Of a stretch of DNA of 64,000 bases, positions 37,921-51,270 are shown piece by piece (the stretch's first letter is position 1; each line of letters opens with the position of its first letter). The DNA comes from Eudromia elegans (taxonomy: Eukaryota; Chordata; Aves; Tinamiformes; Tinamidae). The DNA lies in the NCBI GenBank assembly GCA_003342815.1, contig PTEX01000094.1:2057745-2121744 (forward strand), in the 5' to 3' direction. The notes under the pieces were generated by a model that was not told the origin of the DNA, searched no databases, and saw only the letters and a program-made list of their open reading frames with translations. Position numbers and translations under genes: made by a program.

Positions 37921-40078
37921 ATATTTTCCACTTAAATAAATTCAACTTTTGACATTGACAGCAACAGTGTCAGGCCTTTGTACTTATATTCTGGGTAGGT
38001 TGTAAAAAAGAATCAAAATTAACTGTGGTTCCTATTGTCATAAACTAAATCTGTGCAGGGAAATAACACAGAGCCAGGAAGCGTTTGGAGCCTTGAGGCT
38101 AAGTGGCATGTATCAACCATTTCTGCATATCACTCATCCTTAGATTAACTTTAAGCACTACAGGGTGCTTTTAAGTCATCACATTTAATTTTACTAAACA
38201 AAAGTTCAGTATACAGTCAGGGAAAAACAAAACATGTGAGAGGCTCTGGGCAGAAAGCAGAGACTTTGTCCTCAGCCTCTTCATACCAGTGGTCAAAGAC
38301 TTGTCATGCACTGAAAGCTTGCGGGCACAAAAGGCATCAACACTCTTAAGGTAAGTTATAATAATGAAATATCCAAACAACAGGTCAAAGTTCTTTCTTT
38401 TACCCTTGACAAAAGACGTGAATAAAAGAGGAGTCTGGTCAACTTTTATGAGACCGTAAGGCAGATTGACTCCAGTTCCATATCCTAGCCCTCTTACATA
38501 GTGATGCTGCCAGAGAAATATCAGGGAAAGCCTTTACGTGTTTTGCTGTAGTCATGATGGTCTTAAAACATGAGTAGAGTAAGGTTTATAGGGCAATATA
38601 ATCTGTTTTATTAGATTTAATGATACAGTTGGAATACGTGTCAAACTTTTGGGTAGACAAGGCCTCCTTCAGAATTGAAATTGGTTTTTGCAGGTCAGTA
38701 CAAAATTGGTTTGCTGCTATTTATTCTAACAGTAGTTTTGATTCCCTGTGAGTTGTCTTGAAGTTTGATGGAATAAAATAAAAGAGTCAAAGCCTGACTT
38801 ATGTGTACATATTTTGGCACCATCTGCCTTTTTCAGAGGCATGTAAATCTGCTCCAAAGCAGACGAGAAAAGGTTAAATTTAAAAAGTGCCAAATGTTTG
38901 ATCCTTCCTCTTCAAAACCAAGATGACCTAGGACCTGTCTCTCAGAATAGCAGAGTTTGGCATTTTCTCTTGCCCAGAGAGGAGGTAAATCAATAGCTTT
39001 CTAATCAATCTATGAGCATCAGTCTTTTCATCTCTGCTTAACAAAAACATCTTTGGTCTGTGGATGAAAGACATCAGATTAGCATTCTTAACTGGAATCT
39101 GTGAAATTATTCCTAGTGGATGATTCCTTATGGCAAAGTTAAGATTCTAGATTTCTTGACTGGATTAGCATCAATTCAGTGCAGTACTGATGATTTCAGT
39201 TGGGTTGCGCTGAATTATAATGGCATCACTGAGAAAATAAGCTTCCCTGAAGACTAAAACAGTATTGGATCATGACAGACTCATTTTGAAATAATTTTTG
39301 GAAAAAAAAAATCCATTTATCTATTCTGTTTATCTATTCAACTAAAGAACGAATTCTGCAGACTGTAGCCTGAGTACCATGAGTTTAGTCGGCTTCAGTG
39401 AGGGTCTGGCTAGAAGAAGAATATGATCGGATAAATTTGTTATCAGTACTAAACTTCTGAGTAATGCCAATAGAAACTACTAGAAGTGGGGTAGCTTCAT
39501 TTTTATTTTTCAATACTTAGGGAGAATTCATTTTTACTAAAAATCTGATTTTTCTATAGGGTAGATTGGTCTAGGATAGGAACAAAAAGAATTATAATTA
39601 TTTTAGTGATTAATGGCTAAATTTAGAGTGTAGAATGCTCAATAAATTTTGGAAAAAAAATGTGAGTTTTTGCATAGTATTTTGTTTTGAATTTTCCACT
39701 ATGAATGGTTCCACAAAAGACCACTCTATTTCTTAAATCTGTTAGCTCAAGAAAAATAAAATTAATGATATGTGAATCTGTCACAAGGTTAAAAAAATGC
39801 CCTTCCAATTACCTGAGATTAGGAAAAAAATACTTTTTGTAAATTCCCAGGAGAATTTTTTGTGTATTTTTTTTCTGGGTGAGGTAAACTATTTTTTCTT
39901 CTTTTTCTCTCTTTCTTTAGTCTTCAAGATCATTTCTGGAAGGTATTGTGTACAATATAAACAAATCTGCTTTTTTATTTTTCCTTAGTATTTGCAGATC
40001 TTGCACAATTGTGTGATAGGCTCTATTTAGGAACATAAACCAATTTATTTTAAAATGGAAAAATGCATGTAATGTGTT

Positions 40079-40101
40079 TGTGTGTGTGTGTGTGTGTGTG
40101 T
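40079..40101. repeat. (TG)n dinucleotide microsatellite
   Basis: About eleven TG units, flanked by degenerate TG-rich sequence. Common type of short polymorphic repeat. Confidence 0.95.
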
Positions 40102-41326
40102 AGGTATGCGTGCACTTCTTAGATTGCCATTCCTCTATAATTAAGGGTTTGTACAATGGTTTAATCAACTTTATTTAGAAGTGCACTAACTTCCTAAGAG
40201 GCAATTTTTCTCTAAAAATGGGGAAAATACATGAAATCAATATTTATTCATTTATCTGAAATGTGTCCAAGAAGAATTATATCACATTTTAGAAACCTTT
40301 TTTAAGAAAATTATTTAAGAAATGAAAATCAACACCGTAAATACTCCCGCCTAAATGACGGGACACTTTGGAATGGAGCCACACACTTAGCCAAAGGAGC
40401 AGGAGGACATTTCAGTTCATTCTGGACATGGTCTAAGGGGCCATTGCTGCTCTCCAGGCTCCACTGGCAGTGACACAGGCTTTCCACTGAACACAGCATG
40501 AGCTTAGGCACTGGGGCAGTTGAATGCAGACGTTTATGAATGGTCCCGAATGGAAATATCTCACTCCTGAGTTGAATCCTACCCTCATTTCACCAAGACG
40601 TGTTCATTAAGACTATCAATCTGGTTAAAGTAAAATATTTCAAGTTTCAAGAAGTTAAGGCATGGCTAACCACAGAAAGTGAATACAAATGGTGATGACA
40701 CCAGCCAATCTTGCATTTCTATCAACAGTGCTGAAGAGTGAGTCCAAATTGTTTCCCTACTTAACTTATTTTAACTATCAAAGGATTTGATAGGTAAAAT
40801 CAAAGGACTTCAGCCTTATTCTGTTAAAGCACTTTTTGAAAGCTTATGATTAGATGATTACCTATATTAACTCATAATGAACCTGTTCTAGTAACTAAGG
40901 CAACAGTATGGGATTCATCGCCCTTAATATTAGCCATTTAGTCTAAACATCCACATGGTGCCTTCTCCAGTCAAAGGAAGAAGAAAGGTTCCCACAGAAG
41001 GCAATCCTTTCATCTTTAGCCAGGCATCTAAAACTGGGTGACAGGGATAAACCACCCTCTGCAAACACTTCTCAGGCAGCAGTGATCCATAACAGGGTGA
41101 TTAATTTTAAACGTCTTGCACTGCAGTGACTTCCTCACAAAGCTCCCATCCCCTCAGCACGGTGTACATGACGTACGGAAACTCAAACAGTCTGTATTAA
41201 AATGGGGTTTGTGGCCTTTAAGACACTTCTTTGGGCACTCCAGGTCAAACTGGAGCAGCAATATATTTTCTTGCAATTTGCTCATCTCACAATCTTTCTC
41301 ACGCTTGCGATTTCGTCTAGCAAAAT

Positions 41327-41350
41327 CAATCAGTCAGTCAATCAGTCACT
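41327..41350. repeat. Short (CAGT/CAAT)n repeat
   Basis: Six tetranucleotide units alternating CAAT and CAGT. It produces an SVNQS-like artefact in translation and no function is evident. Confidence 0.7.
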
Positions 41351-44092
41351 ACTATCATTTTTCTCTCTCAGATATTGGATCATTTAAAATCCTTTGAAGA
41401 CCTAGATACAAGTGCCCCAGATATTTTCCTTTTAAAATCCAGATTTTTTGATTTTTCTGTGCACAGAATTGAGTATCTAATATGTCCCTTTTTTGTTCTC
41501 ACTAAGAAAGTTATTTTTAAATCAAAACGCAGCTGGAGCCAATTCAAATGGTGCAGGAAGACCTGCTCACACCAGTCTCCTTTATGAACAAAACCAATAA
41601 TTTTATTTTAAAAAAAGAAGTTTGTTTGATCAAGTGTTTTGAAAGTGATAATAAGTGATAGTAATTATATCAAAAAAATAGAGGAAGAGAAAGAAAAAGC
41701 ATTGCTGATTACTTCTGGCTTTTTTTTTTGCTTAGAGACTTACATGTGACTATCAGATCTTTGGCTCTCTCAAGTACTGTACTGACCAGTCCTCCAGACT
41801 GTGTGAACTCCCTGTTTCTCAAAATGTCTTCAAAAAAGCTCAGTGATTAAAGATTGTTGACTAGATCTTTGACATTTTCTAAGACGTAAGTTACCAAATC
41901 TAATTTTTTTGATATATTTAATTTGAAGAGCCTATGTCTTATTTTTTTGTTTTATTTATGAGGACAAACATTGTTTCCTCTTTACTAGTTTATATCACAG
42001 ATCTAATTCTCTAATTCACTTTTTGCAGCTTCTCTATACTTTCCCATCCTTCTAATTTCTATTAGCTCATTTTTTTTCCCAGGAGATTTTTTGTTTCTTT
42101 ATTTGTTTTGTTTTATTTTATTATTTTTTTAATACCTTGTCATTTTCTTTAACCATATTATTGTAGACTCACTGAACTCACTTTCCTCTCTAATAACAGA
42201 ATCAAGTCACTGACAGGTTTTAATTTGTAGCTCATATTCATTGCCCTGTATATTCCCATTTCTCACTTCATCTATATTTCAAGTGATTTAACAGTGGGAG
42301 AACACTAGTTGGAATTTGCCCAAGAGTGCTTGATTATGGAAAGTGTCACTCTACAGCACTGGGAAGGATACCTAGAAACAATCTTCATTAACATCTTACA
42401 CTTAAAATACTTTTAGTGGGTTTTACTGATAATTGCATAATCTTTAGGAAACTATTCTTTTTACCAAATCTGTGTTTATGAACATCTGGTAGGCATCATA
42501 TGGTATTTGCATAGTGAAAGTGCAACCAACTTTGATTTGTGCTATTTATTTTTATATCAGCAAGTGCTATCTTTATGGCCATCATAAGGATATCTCTTCT
42601 CTCTGGAATAGTTTTCTGATATTCTACTAGGCACCTATCCAAGTACAGATTTTACCATCACATCACATCTGAACCACCACCTGATCAGACTTTCTCAGTT
42701 CATCACACTTGGAGGACATAGAAAGATTTCAAAAAAACAAACATTTTGGTACTTCCTCTGTGTTCCTTGCTACGATATCCCAATAGACTTGTGTCAAAAG
42801 CAGATCTTTCTTCTTGTCCCAACATCTTGCTTAGATTTATTCAAAAGGTGGACTCTCTCTTTGGCAAATATGGTAGTTACTGCAAAATAATTGACTGCAA
42901 ATGTACATTGACTCCTACATGATGTGTCGAACCATACATTTTGTTCAGTACTGGACTGGCCATGATGCTAGCCATCAGACAAGACATTTCTGTAGCCCTG
43001 AGCATAATTATATCTGCCTTTTGAATATTCTCTGGAGAGTCCAGATGGAAGGGTGTGGACATGAAAAGGAAATGAAACAGGCTCTTTAGGCCTTCTTTTG
43101 GGATGGCCAAAGGAAATCTACCCCATGCATTATACCCCATACATGAATACTAGTTAATGAATTCAGGACGACTAGAAGAAATGGCTTCCTTCAGTGTCAA
43201 CCCTTTTTCTTCTATTGTGCTTGAGTCATTTTTTCCAAGTCAGAATGATGTTCAGAAACAGAGGCAAAAGGCATGAATTCCAGGAGGATGTACGAAACAT
43301 GCTCAGTTGCATAAGTAGCCATGCCTTTGTGATTTGATCTGCAGTAAGGGTGTGCAGGTGTCAAATGGAATTTGACAAAAAGCCGTAGTACTTTTCACTT
43401 GAGTCAACTTTCTTTCAAGCTCTACTAGCAGATGAGCCACAGAAATGAAATATAGGTTGATGTAGTTCAATACTACAATTTCTTTCCAGTTAAAAGTGGA
43501 TTATTAATTGCTAGATTAGTGTTTGGTGACTCAGAAAGTTCAGTTGTGTCTGAAATAAAAATAGGGGATGTAATCAGATACCGTGCTGTTATCAATAGGC
43601 CTTCCAGGCTGCTTATTTCTGTTCCTGCTGCTGTCAATGTGAAATCAGCACAGACTTGCAGAGGTAGAATGACCCTGACCGATAAGACATGGCTGGAAAA
43701 AGATTTGATGTCACAGGCTTCCTGAAGGACCTGGAAGGTCACTTGTTTCATTTATATCATCAGAGAAATGTTGAGAGTGATGTTATTAAAAAATATGGAC
43801 ACTTCAGAAAAGATAGCAGCAAAGTCCTTGTTATTCTCCATGACTTGACTTCTGGGACAAGTTCAAGACTGAACTGTAGGGACAAGCTACACTTGTAACT
43901 GAACTCTGTTAACCTCCAAAACCTGACAATTAATTTCAGCCTACCTGATAGAAAACAGTCCATGGTCCATTCTAACGATGTCCAATGTCTGGGAATTCTC
44001 TGGGAGAGAATTAGAGAGCCTGGCCCAGGCAATTTTCTTGAATGACAATGTCTTTTTCTTCATAATTGAAATAACTGTGTCACAACTGTGGA

Positions 44093-44164
44093 CTTTTCCA
44101 ACATATGATGTTTTCCACATCATATGATATTTTCCACATCATATGATGTTTTTCACATCATATG
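44093..44164. repeat. 19-bp tandem repeat with regularly spaced CATATG sites
   Basis: CATATG palindromes start at 44102, 44121, 44140 and 44159, exactly 19 bp apart. The unit is approximately TTTTCCACATCATATGATG, with a few mismatches. CATATG is a CANNTG E-box core, so the array would present four identical-facing sites slightly less than two helical turns apart. It may simply be slippage expansion. Confidence 0.9.
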
Positions 44165-45380
44165 TAGGCAACTCTGTGTCAGAAGTGGTCCACGGGTCAT
44201 GCCAAGGGTTGCACAGGGCTCCTCAGATGGTACTTATTGCCATCAGGATTCCTTGTGTGGTACAGCACTTTGGTATGCATTCTACTACAGATGAAGTCAA
44301 ATATAAGTCTGTTTTTGGCACAAATCTGAGTGGTCACCTCAGTGGTGACTGTGTGTGAAGGGGCCATGAACTGCCCTGGGCTGGTCTCAGATGCTTCCAG
44401 ACAGCTCTGACACCTCATGTGACCCCAACTTCCGTTGTTGCCTCACCAAGGGAATTGGGATAGACAGAGTGTAATCCATAGTGAAAACAGGAAAGCCAAG
44501 ACTAGGAACAGAAATGATAGGTTTTCAGGTTAAGCAGAGTCTGGGGAAGGGGGAAGAAAGGTACTTGCTTAAACCGTTGTTGCTCATATGCTCTTTTATT
44601 TTCCTTCAATTTATCAAAAGTTGTAACTCGCAATAAATTATATTAATTAAAAATTTCCCAAGTGAAAACTATTTTGTCCTTAACAAAGTCACTACATGTT
44701 TGGCTCTGCAGCTTTCTTGGAATCCTGTCTTCTGAGGAATGATGAATATTTTCCAGGAAAGTCCTAGTACTGTGTGCTGAACACTAAAACATGTACTGTC
44801 TTAGTTAAACCACAGGTTAAGGGAATTGCTATTCTCACTAGAGTTACAACCTAAAATCAGTCTATTTTGTCAAGGAAGCAACATGGACAAGGGAGTAGCA
44901 CAGAAAACAACAAGCTGACCCTGATGACGGGTGATGGGACAGAATAAGAAATCCTCTAAAGACAAGCCAGTCTCAGTTTATTTACTCAACTAAAACAATG
45001 CTTTGCAGATTCAAAGTAAATAATTACTACCTGCAGAATCACTGGCCTTCGGAGCACTGAGCTGTGCAACAAACAAATGTTGAGATAAATGTGCATTGAC
45101 ATACTGGAGGTGCAAGGAGGGTTTTGTGGCAGCAGGAATACTTATGAGAACTTTTCTGTGACACATCCCTTGAAACAGTCTGTTATCTTCTGGCATAGGG
45201 TCTCCCAACACCTCCGCTCCTGGGATGGGGAATCGGAACATTAGAGATTCCTTAATCTTCCCTGCTCAATTCCCGTGGGCTGTTTGCATCAAGAATTTTT
45301 TACAGAACCAGAAAGGGTTTTTTAGCCTCTAATAAGACAAGGGGAGACATGGTGCGTATGCTCTGTGCATCTTTCTGTTT

Positions 45381-46118
45381 GACCTGGACAGACTGGACAG
45401 CTGGGCGGCGAGTAACCTAATGAAGTTCAACAAGGGCAAGTGTAGGGTCCTGCACCTGGGCAGGAATAACCCTAGACACGCCTACAGGCTGGGGACCGAC
45501 CTCCTGGAGAGCAGCCCCGCAGAGAGGGACCTGGGCGTCATGGTGGACGACAAGTTGACCATGAGGCAGCAGTGTGCCCTCGTGGCCAAGAAGGCCAATG
45601 GGATCTTGGGGTGCATTAAGCAGAGCATCTCCAGCAGGTCAAGGGAGGTGATTCTGCCCCTCTACTCAGCCCTGGTGAGGCTGCACCTCGAGTACTGCGT
45701 GCAGTTCTGGGCTCCCCAGTGCAGGAGGGATGTGGAGCTGCTAGAGAGAGTCCAGCGCAGGGCCACAAAGATGATTAGGGGTCTGGAACATCTGCCCTAT
45801 GAGTAAAGGCTGAGAGAGCTGGGCCTCTTCAGCCTGGAGAAGAGAAGGCTGAGAGGGGATCTGATTAATGTATATAAATATCTCAAGACAGGGAGCGAGG
45901 AGGAGGGGGCTGGCCTCTTCTCAGTGGTGGCCAGTGATAGAACTAGGGGAAACGGCCACAAATTGAGGCACCAAAAGTTCCACAGGAACTTGAGGAAGAA
46001 TTTCTTAACGGTGAGGGTGACAGAGCCCTGGAACAGGCTGCCCAGAGAGGTGGTGGAGTCTCCTTCTCTGGAGATCTTCCAAACCCGCCTGGACATCACC
46101 CTGTGCCACATGCTCTAG
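45381..46118 (+). pseudogene. CR1 ORF2 C-terminal fragment with one nonsense codon
   Basis: Encodes the ORF2 C-terminus downstream of the RT catalytic FADD motif, which is lost through truncation. The conserved [33 protein letters not shown] and [11 protein letters not shown] blocks are present. A single in-frame TAA at 45804-45806 replaces a glutamate codon; after it the same frame stays open to the natural TAG at 46116-46118. The copy cannot encode an active transposase-like function by itself. Confidence 0.95.
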
Positions 46119-46203
46119 GGGACCCTGCGTGTGCAGGGGGGTTGGACTAGATGACCTCTACAGGTCCCTTCCAACCCTAGCCATTCTATGATTCTATGAT
46201 TCT
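45381..46203 (+). mobile_element. CR1 LINE retrotransposon, 5'-truncated, young copy 2
   Basis: The similarity to copy 1 begins abruptly at 45381 (GACCTGGACAGACTGGACAG), marking the 5' truncation point. It continues through the ORF2 end and the short 3' UTR containing GGTTGGACTAGATGACC, and stops after the octamers ATTCTATG ATTCTATG ATTCT at 46203. The last 200 bp match copy 3 almost base for base. I saw no obvious target-site duplication, which is usual for CR1. Confidence 0.97.
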
Positions 46204-46849
46204 GACTTTGAGCGCTAGACTGTTTCCTTCTAGATACAACTCTGAGGGAAGAGCCCTGTGGCCAGTAAGCTTGCAACCTCCCAACATCAGATAGAACAGG
46301 AACCATGTGGAGGAGCCCATCACATCTGAACCAGAGGATGGAGCTGGCATACACAACTCCGACCTGTCTGTTGTTTTCCAGGACCCCCTTTTCCTGGCAG
46401 TGTGTCCCCTGTATTGAACTATGCTGCAATTACCAAACTTTTAGATATAGTAAGTTCTAGTCCTGCCCCATCCCCTTTTAACTCCCTGATCACTTCTTGT
46501 AGGACTCCTACTGACCTGTAAGTCTAATCTTGAAAGTCACCTGAAGGAGTTCTCCTAGGAAAAATGCAGATGTACTCCATTTGTCTTAGGTTTACAGATG
46601 GAAAATAAGGATAGTACCACTGACTGGATTGTCACTATTAGTTTCTATTTTTATTCCTAAATTTGTTGTCCAAGGCATTGCCTTTTACCTTTTATGCTTT
46701 TCTCCACCTGCAGGCACTTGTGCTGTGTAAATAATAATACTAAAATGATTTAAACATAGGCAGATTGGGGCTTAGGATTCTTTGAGTGAAGAAAAATGTT
46801 TAGATTCAAAACTAGACTTGGTATATACACTATCAAAAAAAAAAAAAAC
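46204..46849. other. Non-coding unique sequence after CR1 copy 2
   Basis: No gene or repeat is recognised. The segment ends in an A-run at about 46836-46849 that borders the LTR-like segment. Confidence 0.5.
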
Positions 46850-47600
46850 AAAGACGCCTCATCCAAACGGCCTTTAAAGCCATCTTGCATCATCCCCGTT
46901 TTGATTTGCATGTCATTAGGCAATCAGGATGTCCTCCAGGTGCTCCCTTCCAGAAAAAGACAGAGCCTCTAGGTTCCTCCTGAGCCCCAGAATTAGTCGG
47001 ATGCCAGCACGGTCAGTATAACAGCAGGTTTATGTCCAGTTCCAAGCTGTGTTTATCAGGCTCCAAGCTGCTTACATGGAGCTGAGAACACATGGTTCAC
47101 CTCATATTGCCGTCTCCCCCTGCAAGTTTTTCCCTTTTATTACCCTCACCTCCTCCCTGAAAAGCAGCTCCGTCTTGCATACCTTTTCCCCATTTAGCTG
47201 TTTTTTTTTTTGATTTTACACCCTTAGTGGATATTTAAACCATGGTTGCCCTGGTGACTTCTAACTTTGACAACAATTTTGTCAAGCTATTATCCTTTTT
47301 GTTATCTATCGTGCCCTGCTGTTTCTTTCCTTGCTGTCTTGTTAGTGGCACCACAGGTCAGCACGGGCCATCTGGATATCCCTTGCTCCCCTCTGTAGTC
47401 CGTAGCAGCCCGCAGCTCCTCACGTCGTTATCTTGTCAGAGGCACCGCAAGACAGAGCGAGCCATCTGCACATGTCCCTTAGCACGTACCTGCCCCTACC
47501 ATCTGCTGCTGCATTAATAGGCAGGCACAAGTAAACAACAAAGCTGGCAAAAAGGGGCACCTCCTTTATAAACCGGATCGAACAGGAAAAAAAAAAAACC
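46850..47600 (-). mobile_element. Possible solitary retroviral LTR (minus strand), unconfirmed
   Basis: This segment is GC-richer than its flanks and bounded by A-runs at both ends. Read on the minus strand it has an LTR-like order. Near 47334-47467 there are two diverged copies of a block of about 40 bp (AGATGGCnCG...GGTGCC...ACAAGA), 94 bp apart, like U3 enhancer repeats. A TAATAAAAGGG TATA-like site follows near 47140, then a CATAAACC polyadenylation-like signal near 47030. No gag, pol or env sequence adjoins it, so it would be a recombined solitary LTR. I could not identify matching TG/CA ends or a target duplication, and the family is unknown. It may instead be unique GC-richer DNA. Confidence 0.35.
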
Positions 47601-49430
47601 CAAAACCAAAATCATGCTCACCTTTGAAATCTAATAAATGAAACCTTATCAAATAAAATTACTTTCTACAGCTTGATTTATCCGCGAAGGAGTGCTTTAG
47701 TGCACATAGGAATGATGTCCCAAGAAGGTGACAGCACAGCATGCCTTATGTTTCTGCTTGGTTTCCCACTCCGGTCCCTAAAACACACAGGAAAAGCCAA
47801 AGGTCTCTTTCCTGCACAGGTGGGTGTGTTTGGCTCTTTAACTCTGAAAACACCATTTGCCTTCCCCATGCAAGTTTGCAATAAATTTGCTGTCACATTT
47901 CTCCTGAGCCTCCTTATATGAATAAACACCAACGAGTAGGCTGAAACCAGACTCAAGCTCAATCCCTGCTGGCTTATGCAATACTGCTTTTGTGCTTTTG
48001 GCCATGCTTTTTATGGAGGTCTGATGCCCCTTCAGGGAGTGCTCCCAGTCCCTCTCCCTCCTTCCTCCCTTGTGAAGCCAGGATACCCTCCCTCTCTGTG
48101 GTGACACCATCACTGATGTCATTGCAACCTCAGCATGGGGCCCTGGACTTTCTCAGGAGCTCCCTCACCCTGTGGGCTCATGCTCGGGTGCTGCAAGGGG
48201 GCGGTTTGCAAAGCACTTTTGTTTTTTCATGGTCGTGGTCAGACTGGCTGAGAAAGGCTGCCAAGCTACACTCTGCAAGCAAAACCTCTGCGAACGGCAC
48301 ACAGCTTCGCCCGGGGAAATGCCATAAACTCTTAGCACTAAATATTTCACTTATGTGGAGATTGCGTGTCAGAGATAATGGGCCTAATTTGAGGATGGCC
48401 TTTTACAGAAAGTTTAATATCACACACTGGGCCCCTGTGATGGGTCTTTTGCCTTTTACACTTGCAAACAGCATCCCTCAGGCTATGCCATCAACTGAGC
48501 TGCAGAGAATTGTTTGAGGTTGTCTGGGACTGCCAAAGTCACCCTTTACTCTCCATCCATTACCTGGATAGACCTGAAAACAGGCTGCAGACCTTCCAGA
48601 TTCTTCTGGGTGGGTTCTGAAGAAACTGCATAGTGCCAACCCTTTCTCTCCTCAGTAAAGATTATATAAATATTGCCCTACTCAGACTGTATTTTATTCA
48701 ATATATCAGCCCAAAGATGTCTGTAGAAGATGTATAAGCGGTGTTTCCAGTTATGGTACTGTATTAAATGGCATTTCTGCCAGGGGGAAAAAAAAATCTA
48801 GGGGCTCTTACCAAGCTATTCATGTTGCTACTCTCATGTTGCTGTTTGGGAAGAATAACCCTTCCCAAGACCTTCACTACTATTTACAGTAGTTTAAGCT
48901 CTAATTTTCTCAGCTTCTATTGCTCTGGTGTGTCAGTCACCTCCATGCAATCCTTGCAGAGTTTTGGGTCACTACAGAGCAGATATAAGGCTTTTTCATA
49001 GACAACTACCTCTCAGTACAGTCACTTTCCTCATTACTCAGCTTCCTCATCAACACTTACTGCACCAAAGCTTAGGAGGAGCCCTCATATAAGGCACAGC
49101 TAGACACAGCTCTCGTTTCCACACATTATCAGACATTAAAAATGAAGTTTTATTCACTTCAAAACTTCACAGTACTTCAACAAAAATGTTTCAGATCATC
49201 AAGTTATAGAGATGTAGATGAGACCTGGAGTATTTAATCAGTTCTGCTTGTTCACTAGTAAATGAGGGCAGAAGATTCTCTGGAGAGGTTTCCATTGATT
49301 GGGAGGACTCAGAGAACTGCCTCCACTCAGTTCGCAATGAGTATCACAAGATGTTCCCCACACAAGGTACCAAGGGCTAAGAATAACAGTAAAACCCTGC
49401 GGAGCTTGTCTTAGTTGGATCAAAAAAAGC
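47601..49430. other. Non-coding sequence, slightly GC-richer
   Basis: It includes the longest open frame in the window that is not derived from CR1 (47990-48517 plus, 175 codons). That frame has no recognisable domain, is rich in serine, proline and leucine, and is most likely chance openness in GC-richer sequence. No splice-bounded exon or RNA gene was recognised. Confidence 0.5.
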
Positions 49431-49520
49431 GATTACTTTTAACAGATGATGACATTGAAACACAAAGCAGAAAAGTGAATTTTGCAGGGACACAGCAGGG
49501 CAGTCAGTTCTGGTGAAGTT
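49431..49520 (+). mobile_element. MIR/L2-like fossil tail
   Basis: ACTTTTAACAGATGATGACATTGAAACACAA... matches the order of the MIR/L2-type segment 'attttacagatgaggaaactgaggcacagag', and GGGACACAGCAGGGCAGTCAG corresponds to 'ggtcacacagctagtaagtggcag'. It is short and diverged, so the call rests on motif order only. Confidence 0.4.
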
Positions 49521-51270
49521 CTCTTCCCCACAGGTTGTACAGCAAGGCAGATCACAGCTCATTAATGGCAATGTTCATTCCAAAGAGAAATCGTTTGCAT
49601 CTAACTAATTGCCCTCTTTTCAGGTCAGATTGCAAAGGCAGGAGATATGCCTGTGAAACAGGGAATATTTGTCAACTGACAGCTGCCAGAACTGGCTCTT
49701 GTTCCTTCTCAATTTCTCCAGGCTTACTTTTATTTTGATAATTTGAAATGAAAAAGGAAGCATTATTATTTTTTGACATTAAAAAAGGTCACATTTTGAT
49801 TCAAGGGAGAAAGGAAAGAGGTTTATGAATACTTCTCAATTCTGTTTTATTAAAATCTCCCTACGATGGAGAAGTGGAAGAGCAGTTTTGAAAATATTCT
49901 AGTTTATGCTACTGTTAGAGAACACTCTTGGTTGTAGGATGGTGATGGAGATCTAACATCAGAGACATCCTTGTCTCTTTCCTCATTATCAAGCTACAGT
50001 GAGTATCTTCAGCTGTAAATTTGCCATCATAATTCCCCAAGACCACTATGACCAAGCATAAAGAAAAGTATCAGAAGATTGAAATGTTAATATTTGAGTT
50101 CCTTCCTTTATGTTTTTTTCTTAACAAAAGCTAAGAATTTATTTTGTTAGAAGCTTTTATTCTTCTCCAGTTCATTCACTGCAAAATGATTTTGTTAATT
50201 CTTGATCTGAAGATATGACAGCTCAGGTATTGATTAGCTATTGAATGCTGCTGCATAGTATTTTCAGCTTACCGCCCTGTTTAAGTTCCTTCAAGCATGT
50301 CTAAAAATTTGGAGCCTGGAGTCACAGCATTTGGAAACTGATCTGAATGAAAGGCAGGAGAATGGCAGGGCTGCACAGTACTGCATTATATATCAAAGAT
50401 GCATATGCATGAAACAAGATTGTTGTGGAGGATGGAGGGAAGAGGGGGCGTCACAGTGTGTTAAGCATGTAAATAGAATGTATATTGTCTCCTCATCAGT
50501 TAGGATTCAAACACCTCATCTTGCTGTCATTGCAATGCAATTGAAGAGTGGAATCATTTCAACTGCTCAGCTTGCAAACTCAATTGGAATTAATAAGAGG
50601 TTGATTTGTCTTTACTCCTTACATAAGATGGGATACACAGTGGCTTGCTTCTGCTAGGTCTTCCTCTATGCTAATGTACATCCGATGTCTTCACACTAAT
50701 TCTAATGGTCTAATGGTCATGTCTATAAAGAATATTGCATAGCAAACTTAGCAGCAGTCTTCGAGGCAACCTTGGTTCTGGCGATGGGACACTTAGTTTC
50801 AGGGGCTCTAAGTATTGGTTTTGCTTCTGCTCCTGTTTTTTCCTAAGTAATTTCAAGCAAATTTCTTGTCTCCTACTGATTGTTATCTGGTTATATAAGG
50901 ATCTTCTTTTGAGAAGGTCTTTGGATGGTCTGTTCTATCATGTCAATACTGACATGTGTCTTGTATGACCTCCAAATAAGACCAGAAGAAAAGCAATAAA
51001 GCTAAGCTCTGATCAGCATGAAGTCAAAGGGAAATTATATGCAAGCAAATTTCTTAAAGAAAAAAGAATAATTATGTCCACAAATAAGACAACAAAGAGT
51101 ATTTATGAGCAGTGCAAGAGGCAAAATGACTTACCCTGCTGATCACTGCAAGCATTTTAAAATGCTTCTAATAGGAAGCAATTTGTCAGGAATCAGAGCA
51201 GGGCGCTAGAAGGCTGCTTTTTTATCTCTGCTTCTGACATTGACTCATTCTGATGCAAGGCACAGATCAC
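49521..51270. other. Non-coding unique sequence
   Basis: No gene is recognised. The interval 50510-50650 has words such as TGCAATGCAATTGAAG and CAATTGGAATTAATAAG that give it a conserved-element texture, but nothing decisive. Confidence 0.5.

Larger units (their letters stand above)
37921..45380. other. Non-coding unique sequence
   Basis: No gene is recognised. It contains a TG dinucleotide run, a short CAGT/CAAT repeat and a 19-bp tandem array (listed separately). Several minus-strand frames of 60-92 codons cluster between 42877 and 44418, but none resembles a protein I know and they are separated by stops and frame changes. Confidence 0.5.

Noticed and set aside
47990-48517. A 175-codon plus-strand open frame, the longest not derived from CR1
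   Set aside because: No recognisable domain or conserved motif, biased composition, GC-richer sequence in which stops are rarer, and no splice or start context to support it.
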